DNA of 64,000 nt from Lineus longissimus. Taxonomy: Eukaryota; Nemertea; Pilidiophora; Heteronemertea; Lineidae. The position numbers and the translations under genes are program-made. Positions 45,550 through 55,183 of this stretch are shown here, one piece after another (the first letter of the stretch is position 1; each line of letters begins with the position of its first letter). The stretch is from the NCBI RefSeq assembly GCF_910592395.1, contig NC_088315.1:12714501-12778500 (forward strand), given 5' to 3'. A model generated the notes under the pieces. It made no database searches. It saw nothing but the letters and a program-made list of their open reading frames with translations, and was not told where the DNA came from.

Positions 45550-47461
45550 GAAGCGCTACTATGGTTAACGTGCATACGACGTCATCCAATGTAAACAATG
45601 TTTCTCAAGTCCATGGATTCGTTTCAAATGGCTTAAATTTGACTTAAAATGGCCGCCAGAAGAGATAAACGCGCGAAAGTAGTAACTCGACTATTCTGAG
45701 CTCCGAGAGAGAACCAGACGATTATTCTCACTGTTTTTTAATCAAACTTCAATTTCTGGGGGTTTACCCCCCGACATATGTGTTTTGATTTTTGAGACTT
45801 TAGTAATGATATCCAAAAGATGCTTAAAATGGATATAATCCCGAAATAATGAAGCAAAAGACGGGCAGGCGTTCCGAAAAAAAATATTTATTTTTAGATT
45901 TCAATAAACCTTTTGAACGAATTCCACATGGGCCGTGGTGGGATCCGAAGACACCTTAAGGAGGAATGCATGTTTTTATGGGGTACCATTGGTTTTGCAG
46001 ATCTTCTGTTTTTTTCTAAAGAATAATCAATATTCGCTAGCAGGCTTTTTATGCTCCCAGGTATGAAGAGGGTTCTATGTTCCTCGAGTTCTTTGTTCAT
46101 CAGTCTGGTGTTCCTCAAGAGTAAAGTGTCTTCAAGTCTCTTGGCCAGCAAAAACCCTTTCCAACCAATTTTTTATGCATTAACCATTCGGCAACATGTT
46201 GGTGGGGGAAAAACCTGATCCCTAGATCCCTGACCCCTTGAATTGGTTGCCCAGGTACGACCACAAGCAATTGCCTCAAGGAAGCCACCAGTACGACCTC
46301 GTGGGAGTCTTGCCAATATCATGCCAGTGAAAAGGAAGGGTAATGATGGTTGAGGGTTGCAGTTACCATCAAAGGAGTACCTCTTCCTCGCTCTGTCAAA
46401 GGACTGCACCATCATGAAGGTTTGGGGATTCCACTCGAGCGCCCCAGGGTAAGCAGCTCGGAAGGACTTATTGAGAGGCCAATAGGGGGTTTGGGGGGCC
46501 TTCCCCCCAATGCACTGGCTAAAACATGTCAGAAGGACGGGGGTTGGGGGGGGGGAGGGGCTCTCCATGGCGACAGTTGCGCGAGTTCAATAGAGCTTGC
46601 ACTTTACATTAGAATCTGCCAGAGTCCCAGACTACGATAGTCTGGACACCTTTCGGGGGGGGGGACATTTTCCATTTCTTTGCCGGCTATTATGACGATG
46701 GAGTTGAGTTACTGCTAATGCGATACACGGAGAAAAATGTCTATCAAAACAAAAAATTGGCGGAAGGAACTATAGCAGGGTCCCAACCAGGGGGTTTGGG
46801 GGGTTTCCCCCCAACCTAAAGGCGCTGCGCGCTTACTAGGGCACTGCACTGATATTATTAAGTTTATTCACTATAATTGATACAGAGTATGTCTTGACGG
46901 ACTTTAAATTTTGGAATTTGGAGCAATAATGGAGAAATTGAATTTTTTGTTGCTTCCATATGAGGGCATAGTCATCATCATAAGGTAGATTGTCAAAAGT
47001 CAACAGGAGTTCTCATTAGCATTTGGTGGCATTTCATGAGTCTGGGTTTAAATAAACAAATGCAATGACTCCAGTCTAATCAGACGTTTCGTATATAATT
47101 GGTACTTTTTGAATGAATGACTTTACAGATTTGGTCAACCAGGTTAGTGCGAACAGAGAATGTAGTTTACGCTACGTCTTAACAGAAGTCAGCCGCGATA
47201 TCCCAACATGTTCAGGTTTGTTGTTTATCTGCGATTTCATTGGTTGAGGTTCGTGGGGGCGTGGCTCCCTAGAAATTTAGTGCATAGAGTCGGCCGATAC
47301 GTGGCTCTAGCTGTGCGTTCCAGAAAGCAAAATGGCGGTTCAAGTGAATGATGCAGCGAGTTACAAAGAGATAATTTTAAGAATTACATAAAAATATGAG
47401 CTGAAAGTAACTCCACGCCATTTGAAAAGGTGGGTAACGAAGTCAGGCATCTGAAAAATAT
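45550..47461. other. Unassigned region
   Basis: A minus frame at 46151-45894 (85 residues, KELEEHRTLFIPGSIK) is unrecognised. G-rich stretches GGGGGTTTGGGGGG and CCCCCC facing each other at about 46480-46510 and 46788-46815 form related small hairpins. No gene supported. Confidence 0.35.
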
Positions 47462-47751
47462 TCATTCGATGACTGATACCAGTTGGTCCATGACATTTAG
47501 GCCAAGGGGACGGGCGGTTCGCAAAGCATAAATCCAGTATGATTCTTTAGCTAGCAGACGATTTTCTAGTGCACAAGTTCTCTCATTATTAGTTTGAGGT
47601 AACTTTTCAAGTCCATAGATACGGAGGTCTTTAATAAAGTGATTACTGCTATTAAAGTGTGTGCCAATAGATGTGGGTTTCTTATTGTTTATGCCAGAAC
47701 GGTGTTCATTCATTCTGGTTTTGAGTGTCCTTTTAGTTTGGCCCACATTTA
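47462..47751 (-). pseudogene. PLE GIY-YIG endonuclease
   Basis: Reads VGQTKRTLKTRMNEHRSGI, then IGTHFNSSNHFIKDLRIYGL and ENRLLAKESYWIYALRT, followed by a native-looking stop at 47462. These are the second half of the GIY-YIG fold (after the YIG strand): catalytic Arg in the R-x-x-x-H block and Glu in ENRLL. The first strand (VIYLTECAKC) is at about 49630-48255, beyond two insertions. PLE endonucleases nick the target for reverse transcription. Confidence 0.82.
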
Positions 47752-48249
47752 CTACAATCAAGATGTACAGACCGGGGGAGCTGGCGGTACGTACCCATAA
47801 GTCTTTGCGGTAGTCTCGCGCGTACCGGATATAACCCATCAAGCTTTTCTCCTTCAGAGAAATACTGCGTTGCGCTCAAGTGCCTTTATAAAAAGGCTGT
47901 GAACAAAATTAACGTTCGACCAATGAGAAAGCCACATTACCCTGCTTACGAGGTTGGACGCGTGATCACTTAGTGACAAGTAAAAATAGAATCAGACCAC
48001 ATGTTTCTATATGTCAGAATGCTGCCGTTTGCGCTGTGGTACACGTGTGTTGTCCAAATTTTCGATTTCAAGCAAGTTTAAGGCCAACCTCGTGTCCACC
48101 AGACTTATGCATAATTGGCAGTTGAGCGCAACGCAGTATTTCTCTGAAGGAGAAAAGCTTGATAGGTTATATCCGGTACGCGCGAGACTACCGCAAAGAC
48201 TTATGAGTACGTACCGCCAGCTCCCCCGGTCTGTACATCTTGATTGTAG
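47752..48249. mobile_element. 498-bp foldback element, 128-bp TIRs, TA target
   Basis: 47752-47879 and 48122-48249 are inverted repeats of 128 bp with about two mismatches (CTACAATCAAGATGTACAG ... outward). TA flanks each end (47750-47751, 48250-48251). The 242-bp centre is unrelated and non-coding. It lies in the YIG region of the PLE endonuclease. Tc1/mariner-like by target site. Confidence 0.8.
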
Positions 48250-48281
48250 TATTGATAGTTACATTTGGCACATTCAGTGAG

Positions 48282-49623
48282 CAGGTCGGGTCGAACTCGA
48301 GAACCCAGGTGCACTCTCAATATCGAGTGTAAGGTACCAAGATGCAATTCGTGAAAAATACTCGGAAAAGCAAGTGTACTCGCTTTCTCGAGTGTTATAT
48401 CCCGTGAGTCACTGCGCCGATGGCACTTGAAATACCAGGTATACTCGCGTTATCGAGTTGTTATTATTTAAAGAACACCTGCGGTGCTAATCGTGCACTC
48501 GACTGATCGAGTTTGGAAAACCTTGCGAATTCGAGTATTTTATCCCACCATGCTTTGCAAGAGATAGTTACTTCCGCTCGATTCTCTTAGCAGACGACAA
48601 GCTCCGGTTAATTGGCGTGCCAACACAAACAGTGACTGGGGCCTGATGAGACGTTTTTAAGTTTCCGTTTCGAGTGTTTTTAATGCCTCAAACGTCTCAG
48701 GAGTTTGTTTTTTTTCAATCAAAGACAACTATTGAACAACAATGTGTAACTTAATCTATTCATTTACTTGTATCATATATCTATACAGGATAAGTTATAT
48801 TGTTAACCTGCTCCTCACCGGACTTCATCTCATTCAGTATCAACCAGTCATTACCGACTGCCCATTGTCTCTGCACCTGAAAGAAATAAATAACTGACTG
48901 AGACTCGAACCCGAAAATGTCTGAACATATATTTATTTCTGTACCGGTATGACACCATTTGTTTTCTGATGATTGCATGTGAAACACAGACTTAATTTTC
49001 AGCCTGCGAGTAATTCTATGTGACATATTGGAAACGTACTTTACTTCATGTTCTTGATGGATAAATTATACGTTTTAAACAAGTTGACATCGTGATTCGA
49101 GAATCATCAAAGGAATAGTCAATTGTGGTACCGACAAAATGCACAGGGAATGCACGTCAGTGCATAATGCATTATCACATGTCCTTTGATGTCCGAACAC
49201 GGTGCAAAAACAAACCACGTATCAAAATCTTCAACAAAGCCCACTCAAAACACTTTGTCCTTCTACTTTATACACACACAATGATTCGTATGCTAATAGA
49301 CAACTTATTTGATATACTTTGTAGCCGTAAAAACTCCTAAATATGGCGAAAAAACACGTTCTTCAAAGCAAAATATCTCGAGATTCCCACTGTCAATCCG
49401 AAATTCCCACGATCAAAATTTCGCGTTCTGCATCTTCTTTGCGCAGGTGGAAGTACGTCATCGGGGAATAAACCAATGGAAAGGGGGCTCACAAAGAAGA
49501 TTCGGCGGCAAAAACTTGCAAACCCAAGTGCAAATAATGAAACTGCGCATGCGCGAACTCGGAAAGTCGAGTTAAGATGGCGCCACCGCACAAAACCTGG
49601 GTTCTCGAGTTCGACCCGACCTG
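48282..49623. mobile_element. 1342-bp TIR element, 29-bp TIRs, GTGAG duplication
   Basis: Perfect 29-bp inverted ends: CAGGTCGGGTCGAACTCGAG... at 48282-48310 and its complement at 49595-49623. GTGAG is directly repeated at 48277-48281 and 49624-49628. Removing the element with one GTGAG makes the PLE frame read VIYLTECAKC without a break, confirming the boundaries. The CAGG ends and 5-bp duplication suggest a hAT5-like or other 5-bp-target family. No transposase frame is present. Confidence 0.88.
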
Positions 49624-51450
49624 GTGAGGTAGATGACCCTTTCTGAGTTGCACGTTATGTTTTGTTTGACATAATGTTTTTTGCCTGTGACTCTACTGGT
49701 TACTGAGTTCGATTTCTGCATATATTTGCAGTTGGCGCATTTGCTGTTGTTGCATTTGTTGCTGCCCTTAGGTGGTGGGGATGCAAACGATAGGAGGGTT
49801 TGTCTTTCTGTCTCATTGATTGTGCCAGTGTTGGGTTTACAAAGTTTGTTTTTTTTGATATCGGCTCCTGTTGGAATGTCTCTCAGGTTCTTACATCTAC
49901 GGTAGCTGATGAGTGGTTTGGCGGAATTAAAGGCAGTCCTGAGTTTATCCGAGCTTTAGAGGACCTCCCAGTGTTTGTTCACTATTTCTCGTAAATTCGG
50001 AAGTGATGGATTGTACGTTGTTACTAGAGGAATGACAGTGTCTCTGCTAGTTTCTGTGGACTGTTTTTGCAGCAGAGTGTCTCTGTCTAGAGGTCTGGCT
50101 TTGGCTATGGCTTCATTGAGGTTGTTAAGCTTGTGTCCTCTGACATGCAGCATCCTGATGAGACGTTTGCTGTGTTGGTCGTAGTCTTCAATGCGTGAAC
50201 AGATTCAGCGAATCCTGATTGCTTGACTGTATGCAATACCTTTCTTGATATGGTCTGGGTGACAGGAGGTTGACACCAAATAGCTATGACAATCTGTGGG
50301 TTTAGTGAATAGGGAAGTTTCTATGTTGTTGTTGTCCCCAATACTAAGAGTGACATCTAGGAAATCTACTGAGGTTTCACTGATGTTAGCTACATATTTG
50401 ATGGTTGGATGGTGTTCGTTTATGTCTTTTGTGGTTTGGTCTAGTTTGTCTTTGCCGTGTGGCCAGATCATGAAGATGTCGTCAATAAATCTGACGTGCA
50501 TTTGGGGTTTGTGGGGTCGGCCGTTCCAGAAGTCTGATTCCCATTAGGTTGGCATACGATGGGGCCATGGATGTGCCCATGGCTGTACCTGATTTTTGTA
50601 GGTACCGGTAGTGTTTGTTGTTGAAGCCAAGGTTGTTAGTTTTGAGTATGAGTTCAGCAGCATCTGTTAGGGTGTCTGTTGAGATCGTACATCGTTGTCT
50701 GGTGTTGAGATGTTCTCTCATATCAACCAGGCCTTCATCATGGGGGATATTAGTGTACAGGGATGTAACATCTAAAGTGACTAGGAGTGGTCTAGGTTCG
50801 GCCAGGTTTGGTGGTCCGAGATTAATGGTGTTTAGTTTATTGATAAAGTCTGTAGTGTCCTTTATGTATGTGGTTGTGTTTTGTACCAATAGTCTTAAGT
50901 GATGGTCAACAAGTTTGGATAATGCCTCTGTAGGGCTATTGTTGCCAGAGACAATGGGTCTATCGGGGTTGTCCTTTTTATGGATTTTGGGCAAGCAGTA
51001 GAATTTGGGAGTGCGGGAGTCATTAGGGTATAGACAGTTGTAGGTTTTCTCATCAATGTGCCTATGATCGCGCATTTTGTTGACAAGTTGTTGTGTCTGA
51101 AGTTCGTGGTTGGTAGTAAGGTCGGTAGCTTGTTCTTCATAGAATTTTGTGTCTTGGAGTTGCCTATTACATTCTTTTATGTCATCAGAGGTGTTGAGCA
51201 CCACTGTGGCGCCACCTTTGTCAGCCCTTTTTATGATTATTTCAGGGTTGTCTCTGAGGGAATTGAGAGCTTTTCTCTCACCCAGAGATATATTGTCAAA
51301 AGTTTTCTTGGGTTGGGCTCTATTGAGATTGACCGAGGTGGTGGCAATGTATGATTCAAGGTGGGCATTGCGGTCAGTGGGCGGGGTCCAATTTGATTTT
51401 TTGCGTAGTTGGTAATCAGTGGGGTTGGTACCATCATTTTGAGTGTCTGT
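49624..51450 (-). pseudogene. PLE reverse transcriptase and Cys-rich linker
   Basis: RT blocks in order: SNWTPPTDRNAHLESYI, IIIKRADKGGATVVL, PKFYCLPKIHK, RPIVSGNNSPTEALS, TLDVTSLYTNIPHDEGL (first Asp), GTAMGTSMAPSYANL and VRFIDDIFMIWPHG (FIDD box). The thumb and linker continue after an in-frame TGA (50205-50207) and a TAA (49956-49958) through RRCKNLRDIPTGADIKKNKL and the KCNNSKCANCKYM cysteine motif; a shift near 49645 precedes the endonuclease. The first ~30 residues of the open frame above 51450 come from a hairpin-bearing flank and are probably not protein. Confidence 0.88.
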
Positions 51451-51465
51451 AGTAGTAGTATATAT

Positions 51466-51536
51466 AAATGCACTTACAAGGCCAGTAATATATACTAAAG
51501 CTTGTAAGTGATATACTAGGCCTTGTAAGTGCATTT
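51466..51536. repeat. Hairpin with 18-bp perfect arms
   Basis: AAATGCACTTACAAGGCC (51466-51483) pairs with GGCCTTGTAAGTGCATTT (51519-51536) around a 35-base loop that holds a further CTTGTAAGTG copy. It lies at the 5' boundary of the PLE. Confidence 0.8.
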
Positions 51537-51540
51537 CTAG

Positions 51541-52013
51541 GTCTTAAGCCCTTTTATCCCTAGACACTACACTTTTTAGATCTAGATTATTTCTAGATCG
51601 CGTACTTTTTTACCCGTGCGTCCCCCTAAATATCTATATCCCCTAAAGACCTAGACCCTGTACTTAACTAAGGACCCCCATGTAGGGTTTCAATTCTTTT
51701 TTATTAATATCACCTAGTTCAAACCCTAATTAGGGACTAATACATGTTTACCTCCTATTAACCCACGATAAAAAGTAGATCTCGTCGTATTAAGAACCTA
51801 CCAAGCCAATCATGAAGATGTGTCACATTTCTTAAAATTATCTGCGACTACAACTCATAACAAATTTGGAGGCCTCGTCTGATCTCCTTTTATCTTTATC
51901 ATTTTATTAATATATAATCTAACACTACAATGTCTACCTTCTATTTCTAATAAGAACAAAAATTCTTCGGCTACAATTATAATCCCTTAACCATGAAAAA
52001 AAAACACCCTAAC
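51541..52013. other. Unassigned AT-rich region
   Basis: No gene. Many TCTAGA/CCTAGA words. It could be PLE 5' untranslated DNA or the non-coding flank of the Polinton to the right. Confidence 0.35.
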
Positions 52014-52069
52014 TTTTTAGCTCACCTCTTAGCAGAGGTGAGCTTATCCCATACCGTGGCGTCCGTCGT

Positions 52070-52116
<47 letters not shown>

Positions 52117-53166
52117 CGTCGTCGTCCGTCGTCCGTTAGCAGGGCACGTTTCGTAACTGTTAGAGCTATTGAGTTGAAACTTGGTACACATGTACCCTTA
52201 TGTAATGACACCTTGGAGACCAAGTTTCGGTCCGATTCGTTTCATGGTTTGGCCACCAGGGGGCCAAACGTTAAAAGTGAAAATATGCAATATCTCCCTT
52301 GATAGTAGTCGGGAAATTTTGAAAAAAATATGGTAGGTACTTCTAGCAAAGGTGCATCATATATCCTCCGGGTTTTTGATTTGACCTCCTTTTCAAGGTC
52401 ACAGAGGTCAAATGGTGTAAATTGGCCGTTAGGATGTAACGATGGCACGTTTCTAAACTGCAATGACTATTGATACCAAATTTTGTACACATTTACCCCT
52501 TAGTCAGGTGATCTCAGGGACCGAAGTTTGGTCCAATATGATTCACCACTTGACCACCAGGGGGCAAAATCCAAAAACCTTAAAAATGTGATTATTCCTT
52601 AACTTCTTGCCCGATTGCCACCAATTTGATATCATGGGTACACCTAACCACCATACAGTATATGTCACACAGGTTTTTAATTTGACCTTCTTGTCAAGGT
52701 CACAGAGGTCAAATGGCATAAATTCGCCGTCAGGCCGTAACTATGGCACGTTTCTTAACTGCAATGACTATTGATCACAAATTAAGTACACATGTACCCC
52801 TTGGTCAGGTGATCTCAGGTACCGAAGTTATGGTGCGATCTGATTTGCCGTTTGGCATCCAGGGAGGGGGCCAAATCCTAAATTCTTCAAAATACCATTA
52901 TTCCTAGTAATGACTTGCCCGATTGGCACCAATTTTATATCATAGGTACATCTAATTCTAACAACCATTCAATGTGTCACCAGGGTCTTCTTTGATTTGA
53001 CCTACTTTTCAAGGTCACAGAGGTCGAATGTACTGTAAATTGGCCATTTTGGGGAAATTGTAATTGCTTGGACCTACATCAAACCTAACACTACATGACA
53101 CAATACCATGCTCTTTATCCATCTTTCCTCCACATGAGGTGAGCACAATGGCCCTGGCCATTTCAT
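52014..53166 (+). mobile_element. Modular element, type 1, copy B
   Basis: TTTTTAGCTCACCTC start with the same hairpin as copy A, GCTCACCTC at 52020-52028, a longer (CGT)n tract (about 52064-52135), three modules, and GAGGTGAGC at 53136-53144, the ATGGCC hairpin and TTTCAT at 53166. CCACCAGGGGGC at 52253 and 52554; AGGTCACAGAGGTCA at 52396 and 52697. Its right end abuts the end of a Polinton reading frame, so it inserted into or next to the Polinton. Confidence 0.85.
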
Positions 53167-53873
53167 CTATTTCTCAAACACATGCACTTGTTTCTCACCT
53201 AAAAGAGCTGCCATTCTTGATGTTAGCAACATTTTAAAAGAGCCCAGGATTTTACAGAATATTACAGGTCTTTCTCTCTCTATTTTCCAAACACATCTGT
53301 CCATAGAGCTTTCTTCGGTTTGGTTGTCATCAAATTTTATATCCCATGGTACAACAACCACACCCATACATAATTCCTTTTCATAAAAACTTGCCCGACG
53401 CACAACAGCATGAAAAAGAGTTTGGTAAAAGTGATTTGGTATCTTGTCATTATTAGGTGGCAATATTTTATCAACTCCTCAATTTTTTCCGTGTGCAAAC
53501 TAACCATATGCACCCTGTTGAGAAAGTCAATAGTCTCATCCAAAGTACGACATTCAACCTTTGCCCAGGAGGAAACAATTTTCGTTAGATCACTTATAGC
53601 AATTTCATTTGAAATGTAATCCTCTGACGCTGTCAAACTGAGTATGTGAAGAATTCGATCCCGTGCGCACACGTACTGGTTTTCCCTTATTTCCTTCAGT
53701 TCTTCTTTGTCCAACATTTCAAATGAATGACTTCCATAAATCATAACTCCAACGGGTCGACAACCATCTTCTGTATCACAGAAAGCTTGATTAGTGCTGA
53801 GGAAACATTGTAAATAACCTATTGTAGGTTTAATGTTGGTCGGCACGAAATGTTTTTTCTCGCTCGTTGTCAT
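53167..53873 (-). pseudogene. Polinton-associated protein of unknown function, frameshifted
   Basis: The frame from ATG 53873 encodes a soluble-looking protein (GVMIYGSHSFEMLDKEEL, LDETIDFLNRVHMVSLH) to about 53460, then a one-base shift moves the readable protein to a second frame (LPPNNDKIPNHFYQTLFHAV, ELCMGVVVVPWD) ending at TAG 53167-53169, just next to copy B. The C-terminus may therefore be cut. I do not recognise the family. It is the last gene of the block. Confidence 0.55.
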
Positions 53874-54084
53874 ATTTCGCTTTATTATGACATAGTCTCC
53901 TCAGACGGTATAAACTTCCCCGATGGATAAGCGGTCTTAGAGTAAAATCCTATCATCAGATCATATCACATCATGATATCATAGCTCTGATCCTTATTCG
54001 TCTCCCCCTTGGTCGACAACTCATACTACATATCTTGAATCCTGTTGTCATGGTATTCCTGTTCTAACATTGTCCGATGAAGGT

Positions 54085-54600
54085 TTAATCTTCATGAGTC
54101 CATAAATGAGAAATATTACTAATTTCTTTTACATGTTTCGCCATATATTCCCACTGATCTAAAGTCAATTGAATTCCTTTCGCAGTTGCTTTTCCTGACA
54201 AAAAATATCTTATATCAACTACATTTTCCTTGTTCCCACCAGGTGATGGGCAAATATTTAACCAAATATTTCCACCAAGATAATATGGATGAGGAAAACA
54301 TTTTGTTCTATTCAAATTTAGAGGTTTTTCCGCAGAGATTGGATCAACTTTGAAAGATTGGTGTACATATGTGTTACACTTGGCCTCTACACTAAAATAG
54401 ATGTTTATAACAACCGATACAAAAACAAGAACACTTACAAAACCATATGCTAATGGTTTGCTCTTTTTACTCAAAGTAAAACGTTTTCCCCTCAAAACCG
54501 ATCCTTCAGTAATCGTTCCCAGCTCTTCGTTTGTCAATCTAAATGTCTCATCATTTTCTCGGTTCTCTTTTTCACTCGTTTCTTCTCTTATTGACTCCAT
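54085..54600 (-). CDS. Membrane-anchored protein with PC4-like C-terminus
   Basis: 171 residues, intact. Residues 1-48 are acidic then basic; 50-71 form one hydrophobic segment (LAYGFVSVLVFVSVVINIYF), so a type II membrane topology is likely. Residues ~108-156 read GGNIWLNI, VVDIRYFLSG, AKGIQLTLDQWEYM, matching the core pattern of the PC4/p15 single-strand DNA-binding coactivator domain (VDIR.Y ... KGI.L...QW). Three Cys (75, 101, 117) follow the membrane segment. A nucleic-acid-binding domain behind a membrane anchor is odd: it could be a virion inner-membrane protein or a reused fold. It starts 58 bp after the protease stop. Confidence 0.6.
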   Translation of the reverse strand: MESIREETSEKENRENDETFRLTNEELGTITEGSVLRGKRFTLSKKSKPLAYGFVSVLVFVSVVINIYFSVEAKCNTYVHQSFKVDPISAEKPLNLNRTKCFPHPYYLGGNIWLNICPSPGGNKENVVDIRYFLSGKATAKGIQLTLDQWEYMAKHVKEISNISHLWTHED

Positions 54601-54658
54601 TTCAGAGCGGTGGCTTTATCATTTGAACCTTACTCTTCACACTAACATTTCTTGATAA

Positions 54659-55183
54659 TCATTTAATTTGTTTTACAATAAAATCAACATTTACAATGGG
54701 GCGTGAAATACCAAACTCATTTTGGAAAAAATCATTTACATAAATATCATTTTCTATGAGACTATCTGAATCAAATAAATCTATTATATCTAACATACTA
54801 TAACCTCTACATTTCATAATGATAAAGTGAATTGCGTGCTGTCCACATACTGTTGTTAAGGGATGTTGGATAATGTTTGGATTAAAAGCGCATCCTTTTT
54901 CATCGATGATATCAGTGAAATTAGACACAGCAGTTGGGTTAAGACCAAATGAATCAAAATACAATAGAGGTCCTATTTTAGGATACCACCAGACCACCCA
55001 GTGCTCACCCCGGCGATAGCTTGGATCTGTATTGACGACAAAACAACAAGGTCTTTTGTGGCTTTCGACAAATATTGGGTTTTTTACAATTTTGACAAAT
55101 CTGTCCGATGGAAACACCCCTCCAAATACATGTTTCGTGTTCGGGTGATTTGATAAGAGAAATCTAATGAGTCCGCTATTCAT
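54659..55183 (-). CDS. Adenain-like maturation cysteine protease
   Basis: 174 residues. Catalytic set by position: His61 in GEHWVVW, Asp77 in YFDSFG, Gln106 in IIQHP and Cys113 in TVCGQHA, the order and spacing of the adenovirus-type (C5) protease fold found in Polintons. It would cleave capsid and core precursors during virion maturation. The ATG (55183) overlaps the major capsid stop by 8 bp. All catalytic residues are present, so activity is plausible. Confidence 0.9.
   Translation of the reverse strand: MNSGLIRFLLSNHPNTKHVFGGVFPSDRFVKIVKNPIFVESHKRPCCFVVNTDPSYRRGEHWVVWWYPKIGPLLYFDSFGLNPTAVSNFTDIIDEKGCAFNPNIIQHPLTTVCGQHAIHFIIMKCRGYSMLDIIDLFDSDSLIENDIYVNDFFQNEFGISRPIVNVDFIVKQIK

Larger units (their letters stand above)
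47462..51450 (-). mobile_element. Penelope-like retroelement (PLE)
   Basis: Minus strand: PLE-type RT, Cys-rich linker and GIY-YIG endonuclease in that order, the standard PLE layout. Two DNA transposons (48282-49623 and 47752-48249) split the linker-endonuclease junction. Stops at 50205 and 49956 and a shift near 49645 make it a dead copy. Confidence 0.88.

Noticed and set aside
46173-46640. Frames of 131 and 96 residues on opposite strands
   Set aside because: G/C-run-driven open frames with Pro/Gly-rich low complexity; no domain and no family resemblance.
48895-48925. GACTCGAACCCG, tRNA T-arm-like word
   Set aside because: The flanking bases do not form a T stem or an acceptor stem, and no anticodon arm could be placed.
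51450-51534. N-terminal ~30 residues of the PLE open frame
   Set aside because: They are encoded by the hairpin repeat and show repeated LV-x-x-LQ-like text; native PLE similarity starts near SNWTPP.
52009-52191. Open frame encoding a long poly-Asp run
   Set aside because: It is the translated (CGT)n microsatellite of copy B; the matching poly-Arg frame at 21754-22032 is the same artefact in copy A.
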